A stretch of DNA of 64,000 bases, from NCBI RefSeq assembly GCF_002119685.1, contig NZ_CP021108.1:3534001-3598000 (forward strand). Direction: 5' to 3'. Of this stretch, positions 17,053 to 24,990 are shown one piece after another. Position 1 is the first letter of the stretch. Every line of letters starts with the position of its first letter. The position numbers and the translations under genes were made by a program. The notes under the pieces were generated by a model that ran no database searches, was not told where the DNA came from, and worked only from the letters and a program-made list of their open reading frames with translations. This DNA comes from Bordetella genomosp. 8. Lineage in GTDB: Bacteria; Pseudomonadota; Gammaproteobacteria; Burkholderiales; Burkholderiaceae_B.

Positions 17053-17876
17053 GCGAACGACACCTCTTCAAGATTGTTGCTGTTGTCCAGGCACCATTGG
17101 GCGAAAGCGCGCGACTCCATGAATTGCACCCCGTCGTGCGTCTTCATATAGGCAATCAGGTCGGACAGCGTCTTGGTGCGCGACGGCGTACCGGAGCCCC
17201 AGCCCGCGCGTGGATGCAGCGACATCACAAAGAACCTGTCGTTGCGATAGATCGCATCGAACTCCGACTTCCATTGCGCCAGCACTTCCGACGGCGGCGT
17301 ATAGCTGAACTTGTAGAACGGGAAATCGTCCAGGCTGTAGGTGTTGTTCGGCAGTTCGACGATGACGTCGTCCTGCGTCTTGCCGAAGCGCAGCCGGTAC
17401 GGACGGTCGTAGTCCTTGTCGCTGGAATCGTAGATATAGCCCAGCGACTTCAGCACCTTCATGGTCTTGTCGCTCTTGCGGCCGGACGGCGAGCGCCAGC
17501 CCAGCACGGGCTTCTTGATGATGTCACGCAGGATGCCGTCGGTCTTGCGCAGCAGGGCTTCTTCTTCCTCCGCCTTGAGTTCCCAGGCCTCGTGCAGATA
17601 GCCGTGCGCGGCGACTTCGAAACCGTTGCGGTCGATGTCCTCGATGGTCGTGGGATGCCGTTCGGCGTCATAGCCCGGGACGAAGAACGTGCCCTTGATG
17701 TTGTGGCGGTCCAGCATTTCCATGTGCCGCGGCACGCCGCAACGGGCGGAGTAATTTCCCCAGGAATGCTTGCCCAGCGGCGCGATCCCGCGCCCCACTT
17801 CGTGGCTGGGACCATCGAAGTCGATGCCGATCAGCACAACGCAGCGCATCGCTTCCGGAAATGTCGTTTGTCTCAT
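17049..17876 (-). CDS. Polysaccharide deacetylase / PuuE-allantoinase-like amidohydrolase
   Basis: 275-residue NodB-fold carbohydrate-esterase-4 type protein, of the cytoplasmic group that also includes PuuE allantoinases and cyclic-imide hydrolases. Intact motifs: GIDFDGPS (Asp19, Asp21), FFVPGYD, AAHGYLHEA (metal His91 and His95), GWRSPSGRKS, YIYDSSDKDYDRPY and MSLHPRAGW (His221). No signal peptide, so it acts in the cytoplasm, probably on an imported small amide or imide rather than a polymer. It overlaps the next gene (catalytically dead paralogue) by 4 bp and follows a Bug-protein gene by 31 bp, suggesting the Bug ligand is its substrate or a precursor. Confidence 0.9.
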   Translation of the reverse strand: MRQTTFPEAMRCVVLIGIDFDGPSHEVGRGIAPLGKHSWGNYSARCGVPRHMEMLDRHNIKGTFFVPGYDAERHPTTIEDIDRNGFEVAAHGYLHEAWELKAEEEEALLRKTDGILRDIIKKPVLGWRSPSGRKSDKTMKVLKSLGYIYDSSDKDYDRPYRLRFGKTQDDVIVELPNNTYSLDDFPFYKFSYTPPSEVLAQWKSEFDAIYRNDRFFVMSLHPRAGWGSGTPSRTKTLSDLIAYMKTHDGVQFMESRAFAQWCLDNSNNLEEVSFA

Positions 17877-17907
17877 CCTTGATCCTCGATGATCGTTGAC
17901 GATTTGC

Positions 17908-18939
17908 TCAATCCAGCTTGATGTTCGATTCGCGCACCACGGTGCCCCACTTCTGGCGTTCGTTCACCAGGAACTTGTCGAACTCCGCGGGCGGCATATT
18001 GGCGATATCGAAGGAACGCGCGCGCATGGTGGCCTGGAAATCCGGCGATGCATAGACTTTCTCGATGGCCTTGTACAGCGTATCCACCGTCGATTGCGGC
18101 ATGCCCGCCGGCCCGAACAGGCCTACCCAACCCACCGCGCTGAAACCAGGATAGCCGGATTCCGCGATGGTCGGAACCTCGGGCAGCACGGCATTGCGCT
18201 TCAGCGCCGTCGTGGCGATGGGCCGCACCTTGCCGGCCTTGATGTTGCCGATCTGCGTGCCGACCAGGTCCAGCATATAGTCCAGGCGACCGGCCAGCAG
18301 GTCCGTCGTGGCTTGGCCCGCGCCGTTGTACGGCACGCCGCTGGCCTTGATGCCGGCATCGCGGTTGAACTTTTCCACCGCCAGGTGGGCGGAGCTGCCC
18401 ACCGTGGTCACGCCGTAATTGAGCTTGCCCGGATTGGCCTTGGCCGTATCCACCAGCTCTTTCAAGGTCTGGATCCTGGAAGACTCCGGCACCACGACGA
18501 CGTTGTCGAAAGTCGCCAGCACCGTGATCGGCGTGAAGTCCTTCACCGGGTCATAAGGCAGCTTGGAGTACAGGAACTGGTTCGCGCCGTGCGTGCCGGT
18601 CGATCCCACCAGCAAGGTATAGCCGTCCGGCTTGGCCTGGCCCACGAAGGCCGCGCCGATGCCGCCGCCGGCGCCGGGCCGGTTCTCGACCACGATGGTC
18701 TGGCCCAGCACCTTGCCCACTTCCTGTGCGACGATGCGCGCCTGGATATCCGTGCCGCCCCCAGCCGCGAAAGGCACGATCAGGCGGATCGCATGCGAAG
18801 GATATTTGTCGCCGTCCTGCGCCGTGGCGATGCCCGGCGTGGCGATGGCCGCCGCCAGTCCCAGCGCCGCCGTCATGCGGACGAACTTGCCCGCGAACAC
18901 GCCGCCGTGCGGCAGATTGGATTTGAAGGCCTTTTTCAT
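17908..18939 (-). CDS. Bug-family periplasmic binding protein in the deacetylase operon
   Basis: 343-residue Bug/TctC protein with a long signal region ending near TPGIATA-QD (about residue 41). Mature part: YPSHAIRLIVPFAAGGGTDIQ, VVENRPGAGGGIGAAFVG, QAKPDGYTLLVG, VPYNGAGQ, EVPTIAESGYPGFSA. RBS AGGGGAA precedes the ATG. It sits between the C45 hydrolase gene (33 bp upstream) and the two deacetylase-like genes, all same strand, and so likely supplies the substrate of the operon. The C-terminus ends RESNIKLD rather than the common KxAGIK. No TctAB partner. Confidence 0.91.
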   Translation of the reverse strand: MKKAFKSNLPHGGVFAGKFVRMTAALGLAAAIATPGIATAQDGDKYPSHAIRLIVPFAAGGGTDIQARIVAQEVGKVLGQTIVVENRPGAGGGIGAAFVGQAKPDGYTLLVGSTGTHGANQFLYSKLPYDPVKDFTPITVLATFDNVVVVPESSRIQTLKELVDTAKANPGKLNYGVTTVGSSAHLAVEKFNRDAGIKASGVPYNGAGQATTDLLAGRLDYMLDLVGTQIGNIKAGKVRPIATTALKRNAVLPEVPTIAESGYPGFSAVGWVGLFGPAGMPQSTVDTLYKAIEKVYASPDFQATMRARSFDIANMPPAEFDKFLVNERQKWGTVVRESNIKLD

Positions 18940-18972
18940 GGCTGATTCCCCTGTGATGTTCTGGAAAATTTC

Positions 18973-20106
18973 TTAGCGCTGGCGCTGCGGCAGTTCGTAC
19001 TTGGCGAAGGTGGGATCCAGCGCCGGCAGATTGGCCACCTCCATCACGCCCAGCGCAGGCTGCATGACGACGGTGGACACCGTGGCGCTGCGCGTATCCC
19101 GCCCGAAATCCCCGCGCGGCGGCCGGCACACCGACCACGGCGACTGGAAATCATCCAGCAGCGCCCGCTTGACCGAATCCACGGTAATGCGGCCCACATC
19201 CGGCGTCAGCAGATCCCGCACGCGCTGCTCGCGATACAGCGTGCACGGCGAAAACGCGATACCCGTATCCTTCAGCTTGCCCAGGGCGATCGGGCTCAGC
19301 CAATGATTCGAATGCACCAGCAGGCCATTTTCCGGCAGGAGCTGGAACGTCTCGTCCGGCGCGCACTCGAAGTTGATCGCGATGCCTTCGTGATGGCAGA
19401 CCGCCATATTGTTCGAACCCGTCTTCGGGGTCGCGTACACCGCGTGCAGCGCCCAGGCCAGATACGGACTTTCCAGGGCCTTGCGGCGGATCAAGGGAAG
19501 CGGCACGCCGATCTGCCGGTAATCGCGGTCGCACTCCAGGTTATTCCCCGTGATCGAAATCCCGGCCGAATTGAAGCCCGAGCGAGCCAGCATCCCCGCT
19601 TCGGTAAACGTCAGCACGTTCGGGCCGTCGTCACGCAGTATGCGCAGTACCACGCCGGTCTCCGAACACTCTTCCTTCCAGTCCCAGTTCTGCGCGTGGA
19701 TCAGCCGGCCGTCGGCGGTCGCTTCGCGCATCACCTTCACCGACGTGCAGCCATCGTTGGTCTCGCCCAGCAGCCGCGCGCGCAGCTCCGGCTTGAATGC
19801 CAGCTTCATCACTTCCGTACGGGCGTTCAGCAGGAAGATGTCCTCCAGGCGCACGCCGGCGCCGTCGGCGATGCCCTGCATCTCCGTCAGGTAGTTCTCG
19901 TCGAACTTGCGCACCGCCGGGATATAGCTATGGATAATCCTGTCGATCTCGCTGCGTTCCAGCTTCCATCGCGCGGCCTGCTCGCTGTAGTGCTCGATGG
20001 AGCGGGCGATGCGCTTCCTGGCTTGTTCGCCATAGGACCGCCCCCGCTCCAGCGGCGCCCCGCTGATCTCGTAAAGGGGAAACGGTGTCACTTGCTGCCT
20101 GCTCAT
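18973..20106 (-). CDS. C45-family Ntn hydrolase (acyl-CoA:6-APA acyltransferase-like)
   Basis: 377-residue member of the C45 peptidase/isopenicillin N acyltransferase family, autoprocessed N-terminal-nucleophile amidohydrolases. Cleavage should occur at Gly119-Cys120 (NDGCTSV), making Cys120 the nucleophile. Family landmarks: GRSYGEQ near residue 25, EMQGIADGAG, LLNARTE, IHAQNWDW, GISITGNNL, HSNHWLSP and the late FGRDTRSATVSTVVM. The ATG at 20106 has a GGAGAG site. First gene of the operon with Bug and the two deacetylase-like proteins, and divergent from a LysR gene. It probably hydrolyses an amide bond of the imported compound; the compound is unknown. Confidence 0.88.
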   Translation of the reverse strand: MSRQQVTPFPLYEISGAPLERGRSYGEQARKRIARSIEHYSEQAARWKLERSEIDRIIHSYIPAVRKFDENYLTEMQGIADGAGVRLEDIFLLNARTEVMKLAFKPELRARLLGETNDGCTSVKVMREATADGRLIHAQNWDWKEECSETGVVLRILRDDGPNVLTFTEAGMLARSGFNSAGISITGNNLECDRDYRQIGVPLPLIRRKALESPYLAWALHAVYATPKTGSNNMAVCHHEGIAINFECAPDETFQLLPENGLLVHSNHWLSPIALGKLKDTGIAFSPCTLYREQRVRDLLTPDVGRITVDSVKRALLDDFQSPWSVCRPPRGDFGRDTRSATVSTVVMQPALGVMEVANLPALDPTFAKYELPQRQR

Positions 20107-20166
20107 CGATGCTCTCCAACTCTGCCTTGTTACAGGATCGGTACAAATCGTAGAGGCGGCAGCTCA

Positions 20167-20180
20167 TATCATCAAATGAT
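20167..20180. promoter_or_regulatory. LysR-type box candidate in divergent promoter
   Basis: The palindrome ATCAT-CAA-ATGAT (20168-20180) lies in the 121-bp gap between the C45-hydrolase operon and the LysR gene. T20167-N11-A20179 fits the LTTR T-N11-A core. The surrounding run to about 20215 is AT-rich and may hold both promoters. Confidence 0.5.
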
Positions 20181-20227
20181 TTATCCGGAACATATAATGC
20201 CTTTTTTGATATGGATCTCCGGCCATC

Positions 20228-21148
20228 GTGGAACTGGATACGCTGCGCAAGGTCAACCTGAACCTGCTGACCGTTTTCGAACTGCTGATGGAAACGCGCA
20301 GCGCCACGGAGACGGCGGCGCGACTGCATACGACCCAGCCGGGCATCAGCAGAAAGCTCGCCGAATTGCGCCGCCTGCTGGCCGATCCCCTGTTCGTCCT
20401 GATAAAGCGGCAGCTCGTCCCTACCCCGCGCGCGCTGGAAATCCGCCCCGTCGTTCGGGAAGCATTAGCCGCCATCGGCGGCATCATGGAAGACGGCGGC
20501 GCTTTCGATCCCTTGAAGTCATCCCGCACATTTCGCATCGCCGCGCGCCACACCATCGAATGGATGCTCGCGCCGGGCCTGCGCAGCTATTGCGACAGCC
20601 ACGCGCCGCAGGTGCGGTTCAGCTTCGTCAATATGCAAGGCGTGGCCTTGCCGGAAAAGCAGCTGGAAGATCACTCCATCGATATCGCGCTAGGCCGCTT
20701 CGAAGAAGTCGGTGGGCGGTTCCGCACGCACGCGCTCTATGACGACGATCGTGTCTGCCTGCTCCGGCGGGGCCATCCCTTCGCGGGCAAAAAACTTACC
20801 CCGGGCACCTTCTGCAAATTGCGCTTCGTGACCACCACCGACATGTTCGGCAAGGACAACGAGGTGGACGCATGGCTGCGCAAGCTGGGCCACCAGCGGC
20901 GCTTCGACTTGTACGTCTCCAGCATGAGCCATGTGCCGTTGATACTGCTGCAGACCGATCTGGCGGTGACCATGCCGCGCAGGCTGGCCACGTATGTCGC
21001 GCAATTTCATCCGCTGCATGTGCTTGAACTGGGCTTTCAATTGCCCAAATCGCACTACAACATGGTCTGGCACGCCCGGTGGAATGATGTGCCGTCGCAT
21101 GAATGGATGAGACAGGTGGTCGCGGGTTTGATGACCACGCCCCGATAA
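20228..21148 (+). CDS. LysR-family regulator of the C45/Bug/deacetylase operon
   Basis: 306-residue LTTR. N-terminal helix-turn-helix: LNLLTVFELLMETRSATETAARL then TTQPGISRKLAELRRLLADPLFV; effector domain from about residue 90. The start is the GTG at 20228, which places the HTH at the usual distance; no ATG fits as well. It is transcribed divergently from the four-gene operon ending at 16171 and probably activates it in response to the imported compound. The effector domain is more NodD/NahR-like (WMLAPGLRSYCDSHAP, VSSMSHVPLILLQTDLAVTMPRRLA), a group often sensing aromatic or small organic ligands. Confidence 0.9.
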   Translation: MELDTLRKVNLNLLTVFELLMETRSATETAARLHTTQPGISRKLAELRRLLADPLFVLIKRQLVPTPRALEIRPVVREALAAIGGIMEDGGAFDPLKSSRTFRIAARHTIEWMLAPGLRSYCDSHAPQVRFSFVNMQGVALPEKQLEDHSIDIALGRFEEVGGRFRTHALYDDDRVCLLRRGHPFAGKKLTPGTFCKLRFVTTTDMFGKDNEVDAWLRKLGHQRRFDLYVSSMSHVPLILLQTDLAVTMPRRLATYVAQFHPLHVLELGFQLPKSHYNMVWHARWNDVPSHEWMRQVVAGLMTTPR

Positions 21149-21167
21149 CGCAGCCCCGCGTGAGCCA

Positions 21168-22082
21168 TCAGCCTGGGCCAGCGGCGCCAGAACCGTCCAG
21201 CCTGAAGAAATCAATGAAGGCCCTGAGCGGTGCGGGCGTATAGGCCCTTTCGGGATAATAAATATAGAGGCCTGAAAATGGTTTGCACCATTCGTCCAGG
21301 ACGCGGATCAATTGCCCCGATTCCAGGAAGGACGCCACGAAGCTTTCAGGCAGAAAAGCGAGAGCAGCGCCCTGCAGCGCACTCGCAAGCAGGATGTCCG
21401 AATCGTTGACAGTCAGCACGTTGCGGACCTCGACATCCAGCGGCCCGTCCGGGCCAACAAAATTCCAGCGATAAAGCGCGCCCGTATCGTCCCACCGATA
21501 GGTCACGCACCGATGATCCCGCAAGTCCCGCGGCGTATCGGGTGGCGGCCGTTGCGCGAAATAGGCCGGCGCACCGACGACGGCCATCCGCAGATCCGGC
21601 GTCAGCCGCACCGCGACCATATCCTGGTGCAGCGCCGCGCCCACACGAACGCCAGCGTCGAATCCCTTGGCGACCACGTCGACCATGTTGTCGTCGACGA
21701 CCAGATCGAGCTCGACGTCCGGATAGGCTCTCGTGAACGCCTTGAGTTCAGGCAGCACGACAAGATGCGCTGTTATCTGCGGCAGGTTGATCCGAACGAC
21801 GCCCTTCGGCCGCGTCTGATGGCTTGCGCTATCGCGAACAGCCCCCTCGATCGCGCCTATTCCCTGTCGCAAGCGCTCGAACAGCGTCTGGCCGGCCTCG
21901 GTCGGGGCCACGCTGCGGGTGGTGCGATTGAGCAGCCTGACTGCCAGCCGCTCTTCCAGGGAACGGATGGTCCGGCTCAAGGCCGAGGGCGACACGCCAA
22001 GCTGCCTGGCCGCACGTCGAAAGCTCCTTTCCTGCGCGACCGCCACGAACGCGTTCAGCTCAGCGAATTCGGCCCCCGTCAT
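21168..22082 (-). CDS. LysR-family regulator divergent from MDR dehydrogenase
   Basis: 304-residue LTTR of the CrgA/DsdC-like subgroup: LNAFVAVAQERSFRRAARQLGVSPSALSRTIRSLEERL with the LLNRTTRSVAPTEAG wing, then effector domain with GVVRINLP, DFDAGVRVG-type AKGFDAGVRVG, and SGLYIYYPERAYTPAPLRAF near the end. I take ATG 22082 because GGGAGGACAC precedes it; the longer frame begins with a TTG six codons upstream that overlaps this ribosome site. Divergent from the dehydrogenase at 22214, its likely target. Such LTTR/MDR pairs commonly respond to electrophiles or quinones, but that is inference here. Confidence 0.9.
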   Translation of the reverse strand: MTGAEFAELNAFVAVAQERSFRRAARQLGVSPSALSRTIRSLEERLAVRLLNRTTRSVAPTEAGQTLFERLRQGIGAIEGAVRDSASHQTRPKGVVRINLPQITAHLVVLPELKAFTRAYPDVELDLVVDDNMVDVVAKGFDAGVRVGAALHQDMVAVRLTPDLRMAVVGAPAYFAQRPPPDTPRDLRDHRCVTYRWDDTGALYRWNFVGPDGPLDVEVRNVLTVNDSDILLASALQGAALAFLPESFVASFLESGQLIRVLDEWCKPFSGLYIYYPERAYTPAPLRAFIDFFRLDGSGAAGPG

Positions 22083-22114
22083 TGTGTCCTCCCGACGCAA
22101 CAGATCATGCCGAT

Positions 22115-22135
22115 TGTAGGGGATTATTGTTTACA
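22115..22135. promoter_or_regulatory. Possible LysR binding site (TGTA-N13-TACA)
   Basis: An inverted repeat TGTA..TACA spans 22115-22135 in the 131-bp gap between the divergent LysR and MDR genes, with an AT-rich centre. Position and symmetry fit an LTTR site, but the arms are only 4 bp. Confidence 0.35.
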
Positions 22136-22213
22136 GTCCGGCCGCTCATAATTCCGGCGCGTGCCCTTCCCCGGGCTACGCGAATACGAAAACACACCCA
22201 CCAGGAATAAACG

Positions 22214-23239
22214 ATGAGCACTACGATGCGGCGTTGGGAAATCGACGCACTCGGACGAGACCACCTGAAACTGCGCGAGGTCGAGATGCCCGATCCAGCG
22301 CCGCGGCAGGTTCTGGTGAAGGTTTCGGCCGTGGCCCTGAACTATCGCGACAAAATGGTCATCGAGTCCGGTCGCGGCCTGCCGCTTGGCTTCCCATTCA
22401 CGCCGGGCTCAGATTTGGCGGGACAGGTCGTGCAACTCGGCGGGGAAAGCACCCGCTTCGCTGTGGGTGACCGCGTCATCTCCCAATTCACGCCGGACTG
22501 GATAGACGGGCTACGGCCTGGCGACGCGCGCACCCCGGGGTATCGCACACTGGGAGGCTTCTATCCGGGGGTTTTGGCCGAGTATGTCGCCCTGCCCGAA
22601 GACTGGCTCGTGCGGGCTCCCGAAACGCTCGCCGACTGGCAGGCTTGCACCCTGCCCTGCGCCGGCGTCACCGCATGGTTCGCACTGGTCGAACGCGCCG
22701 GCGTGCGGGCTGGCGACACCGTGCTCATCCCCAGCACGGGCGGCGTAGCGCTATTCGGCCTGCAGATCGCCAAAGCGCATGGCGCGCAGGTCATCGTCTC
22801 CGGCAATTCCGGCAACGAAGCCCGCACGCGGGCCCTGGGCGCGGATCATTATGTCGACCGCGATCGGGAAGACTGGGTGGAGGCGATATACCAGCTGACC
22901 GGGAATCGCGGTGCCGACCATGTTCTGGAGGTGATCGGCGGCTCCCATCTCGGCAAGGCGGTACAGGTCGCGGCCGTGGGCGGGCACATATGCCAGATCG
23001 GCGCTTTGGACGGTTTCGATCTAAGTGCCCCGGCAATGCCATTGATGATCAAGGACGTCACCATACATGGGATAGGGACCGGCAGCCGCAAGGCCCTGGA
23101 GCGGCTGGTCCGCGCGGTAGACCTGAACGGGATCAGGCCGGTCGTTGATACGCGCTATCCGTTCGCCGATCTTTCAGCGGCTTTCGATCATCTGGATCGA
23201 GGTGCGTACGGGAAGATCGTCATTGACGTCGCCGGATGA
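22214..23239 (+). CDS. Zinc-less MDR alcohol dehydrogenase / quinone oxidoreductase-like
   Basis: 341-residue medium-chain dehydrogenase/reductase. GroES-like N-terminal half with VALNYRDKMVIESGRGLP and TPGSDLAGQVV; the catalytic and structural zinc cysteines are not present in the usual places. Rossmann half: GDTVLIPSTGGVALFGLQIAKAHGA, ADHYVDR, GADHVLEVIGG. C-terminal FDHLDRGAYGKIVID is typical. AGGA precedes ATG 22214. It is divergent from a LysR gene, which probably controls it. Likely reduces or oxidises a small carbonyl or alcohol with NAD(P)H; the exact substrate cannot be read. Confidence 0.88.
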   Translation: MSTTMRRWEIDALGRDHLKLREVEMPDPAPRQVLVKVSAVALNYRDKMVIESGRGLPLGFPFTPGSDLAGQVVQLGGESTRFAVGDRVISQFTPDWIDGLRPGDARTPGYRTLGGFYPGVLAEYVALPEDWLVRAPETLADWQACTLPCAGVTAWFALVERAGVRAGDTVLIPSTGGVALFGLQIAKAHGAQVIVSGNSGNEARTRALGADHYVDRDREDWVEAIYQLTGNRGADHVLEVIGGSHLGKAVQVAAVGGHICQIGALDGFDLSAPAMPLMIKDVTIHGIGTGSRKALERLVRAVDLNGIRPVVDTRYPFADLSAAFDHLDRGAYGKIVIDVAG

Positions 23240-23328
23240 TCGATGAGCTTGTCCCTATTCCTAATCCCCTTACTTGTTCTTCGGAATCAGCCGCGACTGG
23301 CAGGAATGGGGCCGCGACCCCGACATCG

Positions 23329-24990
23329 TCAAGCGCCCTCGCGCGACACATCTGGCAACAACGCCGCCAGCGTCTCCAAGGTATCCGCGTCCTGCGGCGT
23401 CTTGTCCTGCCGCCACCGCAGCATGCGCGGGAAGCGCACCGCGATACCGCTCTTGTGCCGCGCACTGCGTGCGATGCCCTCGAACCCGAGTTCGAATACT
23501 TGTGTGGGTTCCAGGCTGCGGACCGGGCCGAACTTCTCGATGGTGGTTTTGCGCACGATGGCGTCGACCTGGCGGATTTCCTGGTCGGTCAGGCCGGAAT
23601 ATGCCTTGGCGAAGGGAACCAGCCGGCGTTCCGGCGCTTCCGGCGGCGCGTCCCAGACGGCGAAGGTGTAATCGGTATATAGACTGGCCCGCCGGCCATG
23701 GCCGCGCTGGGCGTAGATCAATACGGCGTCGACGGAAAACGGATCGACCTTCCATTTCCACCAGACGCCGCTTTCCTTGGTACGGCCGACGCCGTAGTGC
23801 GCGTCCGCGGCCTTCAGCATCATGCCTTCCACGCCCAGGGCCCGCGAAGCTTCACGCTGGCGCGCCAGGTCCTGCCAATCCGCGCCATGCAACAGCGGCG
23901 ACAGGACCAGCGCGGGATCCTGGATGCCGGCAGCCAGCCGTTCCAGCATGGCGCGCCGCTCGGCCTGCGGCCGGCCGCGCAGGTCTTCGCCGTCCAGTTC
24001 CAGCAGATCGTAGGCGAGCAGCACGACGGGCGCGTCGGCCAGCAGCTTGGCGCCGACCGACTTGCGGCCCAGGCGCTGTTGCAGGTGGGCGAAGGGCTGC
24101 ACCCTGTCCTCTTTCCAGACGACGATTTCGCCGTCCAGCACGGCGCCTTCCGGCAGGCGGTTGCCCAGGCGCAGCAGCTCCGGAAAGCGCTCGGTGACGA
24201 GTTCTTCGCCGCGCGACCAGACCCAGGTCTGTTCGGCGCGGCGCACCAACTGAGCGCGGATGCCGTCCCACTTCCATTCGATCTGCCAGCCCGATGGCGG
24301 GCCGAGCAGGTCCGGGAAGGCAGCGGGATCGCTGTTCAGGGGATGGGCCAGGAAGAACGGATACGGCTGCCCGTCCAGGCGGGCCTGGCCTTCGTGCGTG
24401 ACGGGTTCGAGCAGGCGCTGGAACACTTCCGCCTGCGGGCGGGCGCCGATGTCGGTGTAGCCGATCAGGCGCTGCGCCATGTGGCGGGTTTCGACGCCGG
24501 CGACTTCAGCCAAGGCCCGGGTCAGGAGCAGCTTGGACACGCCCACGCGCATGGAACCGGTCATCAGCTTGGCGCAGACGAAGCGGCCGTGCTGGTCCAG
24601 GCGGGCGAACAGGTCTTTCAGGCGGTGGACGATTTCGGCCGGCGGCAGGCCCCGCAGCGGCAGCAGCCGTTCCTCCACCCACTCCGTCAGGCTGGCGGTA
24701 TCCGAGACTCCAGGGTCGGGCAGCAGCAGCGACAGTGTTTCGGCCAGGTCGCCGACGGCCTGGTAGCTTTCTTCGAACAGCCATTCCGGGACGCCGGCGG
24801 CATCGGTGATGAACTGCCGCAGTACCTTGGTCGGAACCAGTTGGCGCGGCTTGCCGCCCGCCAGGAAATAGGCGGCCCAGGCGCCGTCGGCCGGCGGGGC
24901 GGCCCGGAAATAATCGCGCATGGCCGCCAGCTTGGCGTTGCTGGACGTGGTTGCATCCAGCCGGGTATAGAGATCGGCGAAATCCTTCAC
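23329..24990 (-). CDS. ATP-dependent DNA ligase, exonuclease-associated (LigC/cisplatin-response type)
   Basis: 553-residue ATP-dependent ligase. N-terminal DNA-binding domain (about 1-200), adenylation domain with nucleophile Lys240 in EWKWDGIRAQ, then VWSRGEELVTERFPEL, LDGEIVVW, LLAYDLLELDGEDLRGR, EGMMLKAADAHYG and the last motif VWWKWKVDPFSVDAVLIY; OB fold to the end. Fits the subfamily always encoded beside an MBL-fold exonuclease and implicated in repair of DNA damage such as cisplatin lesions. Its ATG overlaps the exonuclease stop by 4 bp. It converges on the MDR gene with an 89-bp gap. This is a supplementary repair ligase, distinct from the replicative NAD-dependent ligase. Confidence 0.93.
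   Translation of the reverse strand: MKDFADLYTRLDATTSSNAKLAAMRDYFRAAPPADGAWAAYFLAGGKPRQLVPTKVLRQFITDAAGVPEWLFEESYQAVGDLAETLSLLLPDPGVSDTASLTEWVEERLLPLRGLPPAEIVHRLKDLFARLDQHGRFVCAKLMTGSMRVGVSKLLLTRALAEVAGVETRHMAQRLIGYTDIGARPQAEVFQRLLEPVTHEGQARLDGQPYPFFLAHPLNSDPAAFPDLLGPPSGWQIEWKWDGIRAQLVRRAEQTWVWSRGEELVTERFPELLRLGNRLPEGAVLDGEIVVWKEDRVQPFAHLQQRLGRKSVGAKLLADAPVVLLAYDLLELDGEDLRGRPQAERRAMLERLAAGIQDPALVLSPLLHGADWQDLARQREASRALGVEGMMLKAADAHYGVGRTKESGVWWKWKVDPFSVDAVLIYAQRGHGRRASLYTDYTFAVWDAPPEAPERRLVPFAKAYSGLTDQEIRQVDAIVRKTTIEKFGPVRSLEPTQVFELGFEGIARSARHKSGIAVRFPRMLRWRQDKTPQDADTLETLAALLPDVSREGA

Noticed and set aside
23274..23400. Plus-strand peptide FFGISRDWQEWGRDPDIVKRP in the ligase/MDR convergent gap
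   Set aside because: It briefly looks protein-like, but the frame then runs antisense through the ligase gene with Arg/Pro/Ala-rich sequence, and no ribosome site is visible. It could be a gene remnant but this cannot be supported.
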